Shown: piece by piece, positions 48,670-57,091 of the stretch
Layout of the letters: every line of letters begins with the position of its first letter
Numbering within the stretch: position 1 is the stretch's first letter
DNA from: Gemmatimonadaceae bacterium
GTDB taxonomy: Bacteria > Gemmatimonadota > Gemmatimonadetes > Gemmatimonadales > Gemmatimonadaceae
Assembly (NCBI GenBank): GCA_019637355.1
Contig: JAHBVT010000001.1
Span: 1,891,192 to 1,955,191 of the forward strand
Length of the DNA stretch: 64,000 nucleotides
Reading direction: 5' to 3'
Notes under the pieces: generated by a model
Database searches by the model: none
What the model was told of the DNA's origin: nothing
The model's input: the letters and a program-made list of their open reading frames with translations, nothing else
Made by a program: the position numbers and the translations under genes

Positions 48670-49911
48670 GTGCGCCCTTCGGACGTCGTCGGCATCGCCG
48701 TCGCGCAGATTCGCGGGAATCCCCTGCGGACCTTCTTCACGCTGCTCGGGATCATCGTCTCCGTCGCGTTCCTGATTGCGGTGGTGGCGATCATCCAGGG
48801 AATGAACGCGTACGTGAAGGAAAACATCGCCGACGCGATGGTCGGGACGAACGCGTTTCAGGTACGCCGCACGCCGATCCAGGTGGGACTGATCGACGAC
48901 GAGTTGATGGCGCGCATCCGCCGGCGCCCGGTGATCTCTCCCGAGGACGCCGAGGCCGTGCGCGCGGCGCTGCCGGAGGCGATCGCCGTGTCACGGCAAT
49001 CGGGCTGGCCGACGCCGATCACCGAGGTCTTCTGGCGCGGCCGTTCGGTGGGCGGCATCCTGATCTTCGGCATCACGCCCGAGTTCCAAGTCGTGCAGGA
49101 CTATCGGGTCCGCGCCGGTCGCCCGATCTCGCCGGTGGACGTGTCGCAGCGGATGAACTCGGTGGTGCTCGGCACCGAGCTCGCGGAGAAGCTCTTCGAG
49201 ACGGTGGACCCGATCGGCCAGGAAGTGCGCCTCGCCGGCGAGCGCTTCGTCGTGGTGGGCGTCAACGAGCCCAAGGGCCGCGTGCTCGGCCAGTCCTTCG
49301 ACGCCTACGTGCTGATCCCGATTTCGCGCTTCGAGATGCGCTTCGGGCGGCGGCTGACGACGACGATCTCGGTGAAGGCGTCGGACACGTCGGACGTGGA
49401 CGGGATGATGGCGCGCGCCGAAGAGGCGATGCGCGTGGCGCACGGCCTGCGCCCGGGCCAGGAGAACGACTTCTCGATCGAGACCTCCGAGGCCTTGGTG
49501 GCCTTCTGGAAGAGCCTGACGCAGATCCTGTTCGCGGTGATCCCGGCGGTGGTCGCCATCGGCATCGTCGTCGGCGGCATCGTGATCATGAACATTATGC
49601 TGATGGCGGTGAACGAGCGGACGCGCGAGATCGGCATCCGCAAGGCCGTCGGCGCGCGCGCGCGGGACATCGAGCGGCAGTTCTTGGTGGAGACGGTAAT
49701 GCTCTCGGCGTTGGGCGGCGTGATCGGCGTGCTGGCGGGCTGGGCCTTCGCGTTCCTGATCTCGGTGGTGTCGCCGCTGCCGGCGCGCATCACCTGGTGG
49801 TCGGTGGCGGTGGCGCTCGGGCTCGGGGCGGGCATCGGCGTGGTCTTCGGCGTGTACCCGGCGCGGCGCGCGGCGCGACTGGATCCGGTGACGGCGATGC
49901 GGGCGGAATGA
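48670..49911 (+). CDS. MacB/FtsX-type ABC permease, type A, third copy
   Basis: A 413-residue protein with a GTG start. N-terminal helix NPLRTFFTLLGIIVSVAFLI, periplasmic core, and the GIVVGGIVIMNIMLMAVNERTREIGIRKAVGA block cut across the last three helices. It is more diverged than the first two type A copies. Its start lacks the VQKLKSFF stretch. No ATPase gene accompanies it, so it should depend on the ATPase at 38868 or one elsewhere. Its stop overlaps the next start (ATGA). Confidence 0.88.
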   Translation: MRPSDVVGIAVAQIRGNPLRTFFTLLGIIVSVAFLIAVVAIIQGMNAYVKENIADAMVGTNAFQVRRTPIQVGLIDDELMARIRRRPVISPEDAEAVRAALPEAIAVSRQSGWPTPITEVFWRGRSVGGILIFGITPEFQVVQDYRVRAGRPISPVDVSQRMNSVVLGTELAEKLFETVDPIGQEVRLAGERFVVVGVNEPKGRVLGQSFDAYVLIPISRFEMRFGRRLTTTISVKASDTSDVDGMMARAEEAMRVAHGLRPGQENDFSIETSEALVAFWKSLTQILFAVIPAVVAIGIVVGGIVIMNIMLMAVNERTREIGIRKAVGARARDIERQFLVETVMLSALGGVIGVLAGWAFAFLISVVSPLPARITWWSVAVALGLGAGIGVVFGVYPARRAARLDPVTAMRAE

Positions 49912-51167
49912 TGCGGCGCCTCCTGCGGTACCTCGAGCAGTACAAGGAGAATCTCGCCATTGCGATGGAGACGCTACGCGTGGCCAAGCTGCGCAGTGCG
50001 TTGACGATTCTCGGAGTGGTCATCGGCGTGGCGACCGTGATGACGATGGCCTCGCTGGTGGAAGGCCTGCGCGCGCAGATCATCCGCACGGTGGAGATTG
50101 CCGGCCCGACGACCTTCTATGTGCTCAAGGTCTACTCCAGCACGCCGATCAATCCGCAGAACCCGCCGGCGTATGTGCGCATCCGGCCGGACCTGACCAT
50201 CGACGAGGCCGAGCTGATCGCGCGGTTGCCTGAGGTAGCGTACGCGTCGATCTGGGGGCAGACGGTGCAACGGCTCTCCGTCGGCGGCGAGCGCACGCAA
50301 CCGACGGCCATCTTCGGCGCGGATGCCGGCTACCCGTTGGTGCAGGGCGGTGAGCTCAGCGCCGGACGCTGGTTCACACGCAACGAGATCCTGGGCGGCG
50401 CGGCGGTGGTCGTCCTCGACGAGGCGAAGGCGCGGCAGCTCTTCGGCCGCGCCAACCCGCTCGGCAAGACGGTCCGCGTCGGGAGCCGACCGATGGAGGT
50501 GATCGGGCTGTACCAGCCGCCGGAGAATATCTTCGCGCCGCAGGGTTCCGAGACGGGTGCGATCATCCCATTCCGCCTCCTGGACGTGCAGTTCGAGATC
50601 GACCGGACGAATGCGCTCTGGATCCCAGTGCGGCCGCGCAGCGGCGTCAGCGTGGAGGCGGCGCAGGAGGCGGTGACGATCGCGCTACGCGAGCACCGGC
50701 GCCTGCGGCCGGCGCAGCGCAACAGCTTCGATCTCGTCACGCAGGACCAGATCCTCGATGTGTTCAACCAGCTGACGGGCGTGTTCTTCGTGGTGATGCT
50801 GGTGCTAGCGTCGGTGGCCCTGCTGGTGGGCGGCATCGGCGTGATGGCCATTATGATGGTCTCGGTCACCGACCGGACGCGAGAGATCGGCATCCGGAAG
50901 GCGCTGGGCGCGACCCGCGGCGACATCGCGGTGCAGTTCTTGATCGAAGCCGCCACGCTCACAGGCATCGGGGGCGCGGTCGGCATTGCGGTGGGACTCG
51001 GCACGGGCCAACTGGTGACGCGACTACTGGGCATCGAGGCGTCACCGCCCTTGGCCTACACGCTCGTGGCCGTCGTGGTCTCGGTGGGGATTGGCGTGGT
51101 GTTCGGCGTCCTGCCGGCGCGGCGGGCGGCACGTCTCGATCCAATCGAAGCGCTGCGCTACGAGTAG
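49908..51167 (+). CDS. MacB/FtsX-type ABC permease, type B, third copy
   Basis: A 419-residue protein (a second ATG follows at once at 49911). N-terminal helix AKLRSALTILGVVIGVATVM, periplasmic core, then GGIGVMAIMMVSVTDRTREIGI and a C-terminal end RLDPIEALRYE. It aligns with the other type B proteins, but the cysteine pair is replaced by a proline-rich stretch (STPINPQNPPAYVRI). It forms the third A-B pair with the preceding gene. It is the last gene of the locus; a helicase gene with its own repeat-flanked context follows. Confidence 0.88.
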   Translation: MMRRLLRYLEQYKENLAIAMETLRVAKLRSALTILGVVIGVATVMTMASLVEGLRAQIIRTVEIAGPTTFYVLKVYSSTPINPQNPPAYVRIRPDLTIDEAELIARLPEVAYASIWGQTVQRLSVGGERTQPTAIFGADAGYPLVQGGELSAGRWFTRNEILGGAAVVVLDEAKARQLFGRANPLGKTVRVGSRPMEVIGLYQPPENIFAPQGSETGAIIPFRLLDVQFEIDRTNALWIPVRPRSGVSVEAAQEAVTIALREHRRLRPAQRNSFDLVTQDQILDVFNQLTGVFFVVMLVLASVALLVGGIGVMAIMMVSVTDRTREIGIRKALGATRGDIAVQFLIEAATLTGIGGAVGIAVGLGTGQLVTRLLGIEASPPLAYTLVAVVVSVGIGVVFGVLPARRAARLDPIEALRYE

Positions 51168-51250
51168 CGGCAGGCAGAACGGGCGGCAACCCGATAGCTT
51201 TCAGCAGCGCCGCGGACTGCGGCGCGCAGCCGAGCGCGAACACCGCGCTC

Positions 51251-51272
51251 CTTCAGTCTTCCGCTTTCCGCC
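51251..51272 (-). repeat. GACGGAA-type repeat, single arm before the helicase gene
   Basis: CTTCAGTCTTCCGCTTTCCG is the reverse complement of degenerate GACGGAA and GACTGAA units. It lies immediately upstream of the TTG start of the helicase gene; other arms lie in and behind the 3' end of that gene. Confidence 0.65.
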
Positions 51273-51275
51273 ATT

Positions 51276-52658
51276 TTGTCTTCATTCGCTACGCTCGGCC
51301 TCGCCGACCCGCTCCTCCGCGCCGCCGCCGACCTCGGCTGGACCAAGCCGACCCCCATCCAAATCGACGCCATCCCTCCCGCCCGCGACGGGCGTGACGT
51401 GCTCGCCTGCGCCCAGACGGGCTCCGGCAAGACGGGGGGCTTCCTGCTGCCGTTGCTGCACCGTCTGCTAGCCAACCCCACGCGCGCCACGCGCGCGCTG
51501 GTGCTGACACCGACACGCGAGCTGGCGGCGCAGGTGCACGCCGACCTCGTGGACCTCGCCAAGTTCACCTCCCTGCGCGCCGCGCCTGTGTTCGGGGGCG
51601 TCGGGATGGGCCCTCAGGAGACGGCCTTCCGGCAGAAGGTGGACGTCATCATCGCCACGCCGGGACGCCTGCTCGACCATCTCGGACAGCCCGGCAAGTA
51701 CGTCGATTTCTCGACGCTCGAGGTGCTCGTGCTCGACGAAGCCGACCGGATGCTCGATATGGGCTTCCTGCCGGCCATCAAGCAGGTGCTGCGGCAGATC
51801 CCGACCAAGCGGCAGACGCTGTTCTTCAGCGCCACGCTGCCGGCGCCGATCGTCGAGCTCTCCAAGCAGATGCTGCAGGATCCGGCGCGCCTCAACGTGG
51901 AGCGCGTGGCCAAGCCGGCGGCGAAGATCGAGCAGGCGGTGTGGCCGGTGAAGGAGGCGCTCAAGCCGGACCTGTTCCTCGCGTTGCTGCGAGCCAACGT
52001 CATCGGCAACGTGATCTGCTTCACGCGCACCAAGCATCGCTCCAACCGGCTCGCCGAGATCCTCACGAAGGCCGGCGTGCCCAACGCCCGCATCCACGGC
52101 AACCGCTCGCAGGCACAGCGCACCGAGGCCCTGGCCCACTTCAAGGACGGCAAGATCCGCGTGCTCGTGGCGACAGACATCGTCGCCCGCGGCATCGACG
52201 TCGAGGCGCTGGAGCACGTGGTGAACTTCGACGTGCCGCACGTGCCGGAGGACTACATCCACCGCGTGGGCCGCACCGCGCGCGCCGAAGCGACGGGCGA
52301 GGCCTTCACCCTGGTCTCACCGGAGGAAGAAGCCGACCTGCGGCAGATCGAGAAGGCCATCCACAAAAAGCTGGCGCGGCGCACGCTCGAGGGCTTTGAC
52401 TACAACCACGTGCCGGTGGAGCGCTTCGAGGTGCCGCTCGCCGAGCGCATCGCGGCGATCCGGGCGCGCAAGAAGGAAGAGCGGGAACGGGCGAAGGCCA
52501 AGTTGGAGCGAAAGGCGGTCGGGGCTACAGGACGGAAGACGGATGACGGAAGTGGCGCAGCACCCAAGCGGCGGCGACGTCGGGGAGGCTCAGGCCGCGG
52601 TGGCTCTGGGCGCGGGCCCGGTGGCGGGTCGTCCGGCGGGAACCCGTACCGCGACTAG
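51276..52658 (+). CDS. DEAD-box ATP-dependent RNA helicase
   Basis: A 460-residue protein with a TTG start. Helicase motifs in order: PTPIQIDAIP (Q motif), AQTGSGKT (I), PTRELAAQ (Ia), TPGRLLDHL, DEAD in VLDEADRMLDMGF (II), SAT (III), ARIHGNRSQAQR, VATDIVARGID (V) and HRVGRTAR (VI). It belongs to the RhlE-like branch. The C-terminal tail of about 90 residues is basic and Arg/Gly-rich (KRRRRRGGSGRGGSGRGPGG), typical for RNA contact. The segment GRKTDDGS in the tail is encoded by a GACGGAA-type repeat inside the gene. It unwinds short RNA duplexes in ribosome assembly or decay. Confidence 0.93.
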   Translation: MSSFATLGLADPLLRAAADLGWTKPTPIQIDAIPPARDGRDVLACAQTGSGKTGGFLLPLLHRLLANPTRATRALVLTPTRELAAQVHADLVDLAKFTSLRAAPVFGGVGMGPQETAFRQKVDVIIATPGRLLDHLGQPGKYVDFSTLEVLVLDEADRMLDMGFLPAIKQVLRQIPTKRQTLFFSATLPAPIVELSKQMLQDPARLNVERVAKPAAKIEQAVWPVKEALKPDLFLALLRANVIGNVICFTRTKHRSNRLAEILTKAGVPNARIHGNRSQAQRTEALAHFKDGKIRVLVATDIVARGIDVEALEHVVNFDVPHVPEDYIHRVGRTARAEATGEAFTLVSPEEEADLRQIEKAIHKKLARRTLEGFDYNHVPVERFEVPLAERIAAIRARKKEERERAKAKLERKAVGATGRKTDDGSGAAPKRRRRRGGSGRGGSGRGPGGGSSGGNPYRD

Positions 52659-52738
52659 CGGCTCCGCGGGGGAAGAGGAAAGGGGCGCGAGTCTATTCGA
52701 CTCGCGCCCCTTCCGTCTTAAGTCTTCCGTCTTCCGTC
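52530..52738. repeat. GACGGAA-type inverted repeat spanning the helicase 3' end
   Basis: The left arm 52530-52552 (units GACGGAA, GACGGAT, GACGGAA) is inside the helicase reading frame. The right arm 52710-52738 (CTTCCGTC units in inverted orientation) lies just before the convergent M28 peptidase stop. The arms enclose the end of the gene and a strong hairpin. Confidence 0.75.
52681..52720. terminator. Bidirectional terminator between helicase and M28 peptidase genes
   Basis: A perfect 13-bp stem (52681-52693 with 52699-52711, AGGGGCGCGAGTC) with a TATTC loop, followed on the plus strand by TCCGTCTTAAGTCTT. It sits between convergent genes, 22 bp from the helicase stop. Confidence 0.75.
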
Positions 52739-52739
52739 T

Positions 52740-54398
52740 CTATTGCCTACACGCCGCCCGCGGATCCGGCTTGGGTCCATCCAAGCGTGGGCGCTGCGCG
52801 CGGTTGGCCAGCTCCAGCGTCACGTCGTGCACCAGCATCGCGATGCGCGCCATCTTCGGATAATCGATGTACTGCGGCTCGTCCGTGACTTGGTGGTAGT
52901 CGGGGTGCAGGCCGGTGTGGAAGAACGTCACCGGCACGCCGTAGCGCGCGTACATCGCGTGGTCGGAGCGGCAGTAGATGCGCTCGGGGTGGCCGTCGGC
53001 GTCGAAGCTGTAGTCGAACGTGAACGGCTGCGGCTGCCGCGCGTTGACGGCTTCGACGAGATCGCCGAGCTCTCGCGAGAGACGGCGCGAGCCGACGAGC
53101 TGGATGTAGTCGGGGCCACCGCCGGCGATGTCGTCGGCGCCGCCGCGGCCGACCATATCCATATTCAGCTGCGCGACGATGGAATCCAGCGGCACCGTCG
53201 GGTTTGCGGTGTAGTGATCCGCGCCGCGCAGGCCAATTTCCTCGGCGGCGTGCCAGACGAAGAGGATCGAGCGCTTCGGCTTCACCGGCATCGCCGCCAG
53301 GGCTTCGGCGAGTTCGAGCATCACCACCGTGCCCGAACCGTCGTCGTCGGCACCGTTCTTGATGGAATCCGAGCGCGCCGGGCGCAGGGCGCGCAGCGAG
53401 TCGACGTTCACGCGCACCTGGGCGAGCTGCTGCGGTGAGGGGCGCCGCGCGCCGGTGGCGCGGGCCACCCGCTCGCGGGCGAAGTTGAACGCGCGCAGCG
53501 AATCGTGGTCCACGCCGCGAGAGACCAGCGGATCGTGGTCGGTGTGCGAACCCAGCGCCACGTACTGCCCGCGCAGCGTGGCATCGCTCCCCGGCAGCAC
53601 CGCGACGACGTTGCGCGCTGCCGCCTGCGTGACGTCATAGCGCAGCGCGAGGCCGGCGCGACGCCCTGCTCCGGCGATGAGCGCGTCGACCATCTCCTGC
53701 GAGGCGATCAAGGTCGGCGGGAGCTCCGGACCGCTGAGTTCACGACCCATCACGAGCGAAGGTTGGCTGAGCTGCGCCCGTGCCGGTGCCGCGAGCTGCT
53801 CCCAGGCCGGCACCACGACCGCGGCCGCGCCGGCGAAGCGCGCGCCGGGCCCCACGGCCAGGAAGCGCTGGTCCAGCTGCAGCAGATTCGGATTCGGCCG
53901 CAACACCACGATGTTGCCTCGCGCTTCATCCGCGCTGATCCAGGTGCTGGAGTCGCCGTGGACGCCGCCGACGACCACCGTGGCCGCCTCGGTCAGGCGG
54001 GGCTGGCCGCCGCGCGCCACCATCGGCGCGAAGTCGGTGCCGAGCGTGAAGCTGCGGGCGCCGACTAGCACGCGGGAGCCGGCGGCAAAGCCACGGCTCG
54101 TCATCGGCAGGTCTTGGAAGTAGCCGCCGTTCTCGCCGGCCGGCTGGAGGCCGAGCCGACGCATCTCGTCGGCGATGTACTGCGTGACCTTGAGGTGGCC
54201 TTCGGAGCCGGTGGGGCGACCGCCCATCGAGTCGTCGGCGACGCGGTAGAGTCGCGTCATCAGGTCAGCCGCGCTGATCGGCGCCGAGGTCGGACGGGGG
54301 GCCAGCGTCATCGGCAGGGGTTGCTGGGCCCCGAGGGCCACAGGCAAGGCCAGCAACGCCGCGAGCGCAGGGCGCGCGGCAATTCGGACTGCGGACAT
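52740..54398 (-). CDS. Secreted M28-family zinc metallopeptidase
   Basis: A 552-residue protein with a signal peptide (ALAALLALPVALGAQ). A PA-like insert (ARFAGAAAVVVPAWEQL) lies in the first half. The M28 zinc ligands are present: SHTDHDPL, NGADDDGSGTVVMLE, HAAEEIGLRGADHY and the distal His in FFHTGLHPDYHQVTDE. A D residue in LNMDMVG completes the set. Family members are aminopeptidases or glutamate carboxypeptidase-like enzymes in the periplasm. The exact cleavage specificity is unknown. The ATG at 54398 is chosen because it opens the signal peptide. Confidence 0.9.
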   Translation of the reverse strand: MSAVRIAARPALAALLALPVALGAQQPLPMTLAPRPTSAPISAADLMTRLYRVADDSMGGRPTGSEGHLKVTQYIADEMRRLGLQPAGENGGYFQDLPMTSRGFAAGSRVLVGARSFTLGTDFAPMVARGGQPRLTEAATVVVGGVHGDSSTWISADEARGNIVVLRPNPNLLQLDQRFLAVGPGARFAGAAAVVVPAWEQLAAPARAQLSQPSLVMGRELSGPELPPTLIASQEMVDALIAGAGRRAGLALRYDVTQAAARNVVAVLPGSDATLRGQYVALGSHTDHDPLVSRGVDHDSLRAFNFARERVARATGARRPSPQQLAQVRVNVDSLRALRPARSDSIKNGADDDGSGTVVMLELAEALAAMPVKPKRSILFVWHAAEEIGLRGADHYTANPTVPLDSIVAQLNMDMVGRGGADDIAGGGPDYIQLVGSRRLSRELGDLVEAVNARQPQPFTFDYSFDADGHPERIYCRSDHAMYARYGVPVTFFHTGLHPDYHQVTDEPQYIDYPKMARIAMLVHDVTLELANRAQRPRLDGPKPDPRAACRQ

Positions 54399-54516
54399 CA
54401 GGTCTCCGGTGGGGGTCGGATGGGACCGCACGACTTCCTTAAGCTAACGCGGAGCGCCTGCCGGACGTTTATCCCACGGCGGGCGCGTGGGCGCCCCAAT
54501 CACCCTCGGAGGCACG

Positions 54517-54912
54517 ATGCGGGCGTTGCGCGCAGGACTCGGCTTGGCAGCATTGCTGGTAGTGGCACCCCTCGGCGCGCAGCAGGGTCCGCCTGGCGGC
54601 CGCGGAATGGGTGGCGACCCGGCAGCGATGCAGGCGCGCCAGAACGAGATGCTGTTCCGTGGCATCACGCTGACGGCCGAGCAGCAGGCCAAGGTCGACT
54701 CGATCCAGACGGCGAGCCGCGCCCGCCAGCAGGAGCTGATGCAAGGCGGCGGGATGCGCGACCCGGAGACGCGGACCAAGATGCAGGAGCAGCGGCAGGC
54801 GATGATGGCGGCCGTGCGCGGCGTGCTGACGCCGGCGCAGCAGGCCACCTTCGACCAGAACGTGGCGAGTATGCCGGCGATGCAGGGCGCTGGGCGACCG
54901 CCGGAGGCGTAG
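54517..54912 (+). CDS. Spy/CpxP-like periplasmic protein with LTxxQ motifs
   Basis: A 131-residue protein with GGAGG upstream of the ATG and a signal peptide (GLAALLVVAPLGAQ). Two LTxxQ motifs (ITLTAEQQAKVDSI and GVLTPAQQATFDQNV) mark the Spy/CpxP fold. The mature protein is Gln/Met/Arg-rich and helical. The family includes periplasmic chaperones and metal or envelope-stress sensors. The motif spacing of about 50 residues is as in Spy. The stop codon lies inside the first unit of a 14-bp tandem repeat. Confidence 0.78.
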   Translation: MRALRAGLGLAALLVVAPLGAQQGPPGGRGMGGDPAAMQARQNEMLFRGITLTAEQQAKVDSIQTASRARQQELMQGGGMRDPETRTKMQEQRQAMMAAVRGVLTPAQQATFDQNVASMPAMQGAGRPPEA

Positions 54913-54942
54913 CGCCGGAGGCGTAGCGCCGGAGGCGTAGCG
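54901..54942 (+). repeat. Three perfect 14-bp tandem repeats over a stop codon
   Basis: CCGGAGGCGTAGCG is repeated exactly three times with a partial fourth unit (CCGGACGG). The first unit supplies the last codons and the TAG of the Spy-like gene. Because 14 is not a multiple of three, loss or gain of a unit would not extend the protein. Confidence 0.95.
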
Positions 54943-54959
54943 CCGGACGGCGCGCCAGC

Positions 54960-55523
54960 CTACGCCCCGAGCGGGCGCGGGTCGCTCGCCAGGATTGCGT
55001 AGAGGTCGAGGTCACGGGGGACGCCGTCGCGCCAGACCATCGCGCGCACGCGTCCCTCGTACTGCATTCCCAGCTTGCGCATCACGGCGCCGGAGGAGGG
55101 ATTTTCCACGTAGTGGTGCGCATCCACGCGGTAGAGGCCCAGCGTGTCGAAGGCGTACGAGACGAATGCGCGCGCGGCCTCGGTCGCGAGGCCGTTCCCC
55201 CAGCGGTCCTGCGCGATCCAGTAGCCGAGCTCGGCGCGGCGGTGGGCCGCGGTGATCGTAAGGCCGGCGCCCCCGACCAGCCGGCCGCCGTGCCGCTCCG
55301 TGACGGCCCAGTGCATCGCCTTGCCGGCGGCGTGCCGTTCGGGCAGCATCGCGAGGAACTCGGCGGCGCGTTCCGGTGGATACGGATGCGGTACGCGCAG
55401 CGTGCCGTCGGCGACGGCTTTCACGCCCAGCTCGCGCACGAGGGCCGGGGCGTCGTCATCGCGGAAGGGCCGCAGGACAAGACGCGCGGTCTCGATGGTC
55501 GGTACGGCAGGCAGGGGCTGCAT
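54960..55523 (-). CDS. GNAT-family acetyltransferase, RimJ/RimL type
   Basis: A 187-residue protein from the ATG at 55523; an ATG at 55556 is possible. IETARLVLRPFRDDDAPALV opens the family. AELGYWIAQDRWGNGLATEA is the acetyl-CoA loop, and YRVDAHHYVENPSSGAVMRKLGMQYEG is motif B. This is the pattern of ribosomal-protein or small-molecule N-acetyltransferases of the RimJ group. The substrate is unknown. It is divergent from bshB1 with about 100 bp between, where TATATGGTATAC offers a weak promoter-like stretch. Confidence 0.86.
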   Translation of the reverse strand: MQPLPAVPTIETARLVLRPFRDDDAPALVRELGVKAVADGTLRVPHPYPPERAAEFLAMLPERHAAGKAMHWAVTERHGGRLVGGAGLTITAAHRRAELGYWIAQDRWGNGLATEAARAFVSYAFDTLGLYRVDAHHYVENPSSGAVMRKLGMQYEGRVRAMVWRDGVPRDLDLYAILASDPRPLGA

Positions 55524-55621
55524 TGCGGACACGGGGTGATGGGCTTCGGCGCGCATTCTATATGGTATACGCAGGCCGTCGCCGCTACCCGACACGCCCC
55601 AGAGGGCCCAGATTAGGAGCG

Positions 55622-56341
55622 ATGAGCGCCCCCGTGGACATCCTGGCCATCGCCGCGCACCGCGATGACGTCGAACTCACCTGCGGCGGCGTGCTCGTGA
55701 AGCACGCGTGGCGCGGCCATCGCACCGGCATCATCGACCTCACGGCAGGCGAGATGGGGACCAGGGGCTCGGCCGAGCTGCGGGGCAAGGAAGCCGCCGC
55801 CGCCGCTGACGTGCTCGGCGTGGCCCTGCGCGAGAACCTCGGGCTCCCCGATGCCGGGATCACCAACACACCCGAGACGCGCCTGGCGCTGGCCCGCCGG
55901 ATTCGCGAGCTGCGCCCGCAGGTGGTCATCGCCCCCGCCCCGCGCGGTCGGCACCCGGACCACCGCGTCGCCTCCCAGCTCATCCGCGACGCTTGCTTCC
56001 TGGCCGGCCTGACCAAGCTCGACGCCTCGCCGCCGCATCGCCCCAGGAAGGTCCTCCACGCGATCGCCTACCGCGAGGACCACGTGAAGCCGACGTTCGT
56101 CGTGGACATCAGCAAGGAGTTCGATACCAAGCTCGAGGCCATCAAGTGCTACGCCTCGCAGTTTGACGGCGCCACCTGGGCGGGCGAGGTGTATCCGAAC
56201 GGCGAGCCGCTGTACGATATGGTCCGGCACCAAGCCGCACATTACGGCTCGCTGATCCGCACGCAGTACGGCGAACCGTTCTTCACCTACGAAACCACCC
56301 GCGCGGACGACCTCCTCGCGCTCGAGGTATCCACGTTTTGA
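55622..56341 (+). CDS. bshB1: Bacillithiol biosynthesis deacetylase BshB1-like
   Basis: A 239-residue PIG-L/LmbE-fold protein. The zinc and catalytic motif is AAHRDDVELTCGG near residues 11-23, where the family usually has HPDD; here Pro is replaced by Arg. The GEMGTRGSAELRGKEAAAAADVLG segment, in two parts, is typical of BshB1, as are APRGRHPDH and AIKCYASQFDG. It removes the acetyl group from N-acetylglucosaminyl-malate on the way to bacillithiol, a low-molecular-weight thiol. No bshA or bshC is in the window. Its stop overlaps the kynA start (TTGA), so it is co-translated with the tryptophan genes. Confidence 0.82.
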   Translation: MSAPVDILAIAAHRDDVELTCGGVLVKHAWRGHRTGIIDLTAGEMGTRGSAELRGKEAAAAADVLGVALRENLGLPDAGITNTPETRLALARRIRELRPQVVIAPAPRGRHPDHRVASQLIRDACFLAGLTKLDASPPHRPRKVLHAIAYREDHVKPTFVVDISKEFDTKLEAIKCYASQFDGATWAGEVYPNGEPLYDMVRHQAAHYGSLIRTQYGEPFFTYETTRADDLLALEVSTF

Positions 56342-57084
56342 GCAAGTCCGAGATCTCCTACCCGACCTATCTCGAGCTGGACTCGCTGCTGAAGCTGCAG
56401 CGTCCGCAGAGCCAGCCCGAGCATCCGGACGAACTGATCTTCATCGTCGTGCACCAGGCCAGCGAGCTGTGGTTCAAGGTCATCCTGCACGAGTTCGACC
56501 AGCTCATCGCGCGGCTGGAGGCCTTCGACGTGGCGGGGTCGCTGACGTCGATGCAGCGCATCAACACGCTCGTCGAGCTGGTCTCGCACGAGCTCAGCGC
56601 CCTCGACACGCTGCCGCCGCAGCGCTTTGCGCAGTTCCGCGGCTACCTCGGCAGTTCCAGCGGCTCGCAGAGTGCGCAGTTCCGCGCCATCGAGGCCACG
56701 AGCGGCCTGCGCGAAGCCCACTTCATGGCCGCCCTCAAGGAGCACGGTGAGATCCCGGCGGTGGTGCAGCGTGCGCTCGACCGCCCGACGCTGCAGGACC
56801 TCTACCTCAAGCTGCTCGCGCACGAAGGCGTCACGCTGGACCAGGTGTACGCCGAGCCCAGGCACGCGATGCTGCATATGCTCGCGGAGTCGTTCCTCGC
56901 GTACGAGCAGGGCTTCGGGCGCTGGCGCTTCCTTCACGTGCAGATGGTGGAGCGCATCATCGGCCCGGACACCGGCGGCACAGGCGGCACGCTCGGCTCC
57001 AAGTACCTGATGAAGACGGTGGGCCAGCGCTTCTTCCCGGAGCTTTGGGCGCTGCGCGCGCGGCTCTACGGGCGCCCCGGCTGA
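56338..57084 (+). CDS. kynA: Tryptophan 2,3-dioxygenase
   Basis: A 248-residue haem enzyme with a TTG start overlapping the upstream stop. Family blocks: YLELDSLLKLQRPQS, VVHQASELWFKVILHEF (haem-distal and substrate region), RGYLGSSSGSQSAQFR, and HVQMVERIIG plus GTGGTLGSKYL, carrying the proximal His. It opens the indole ring of L-tryptophan to N-formylkynurenine. The next gene encodes the formamidase that acts on this product. No kynureninase is in the window, so the path beyond kynurenine is unknown. Confidence 0.93.
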   Translation: MSKSEISYPTYLELDSLLKLQRPQSQPEHPDELIFIVVHQASELWFKVILHEFDQLIARLEAFDVAGSLTSMQRINTLVELVSHELSALDTLPPQRFAQFRGYLGSSSGSQSAQFRAIEATSGLREAHFMAALKEHGEIPAVVQRALDRPTLQDLYLKLLAHEGVTLDQVYAEPRHAMLHMLAESFLAYEQGFGRWRFLHVQMVERIIGPDTGGTGGTLGSKYLMKTVGQRFFPELWALRARLYGRPG

Positions 57085-57091
57085 TCGGCGC

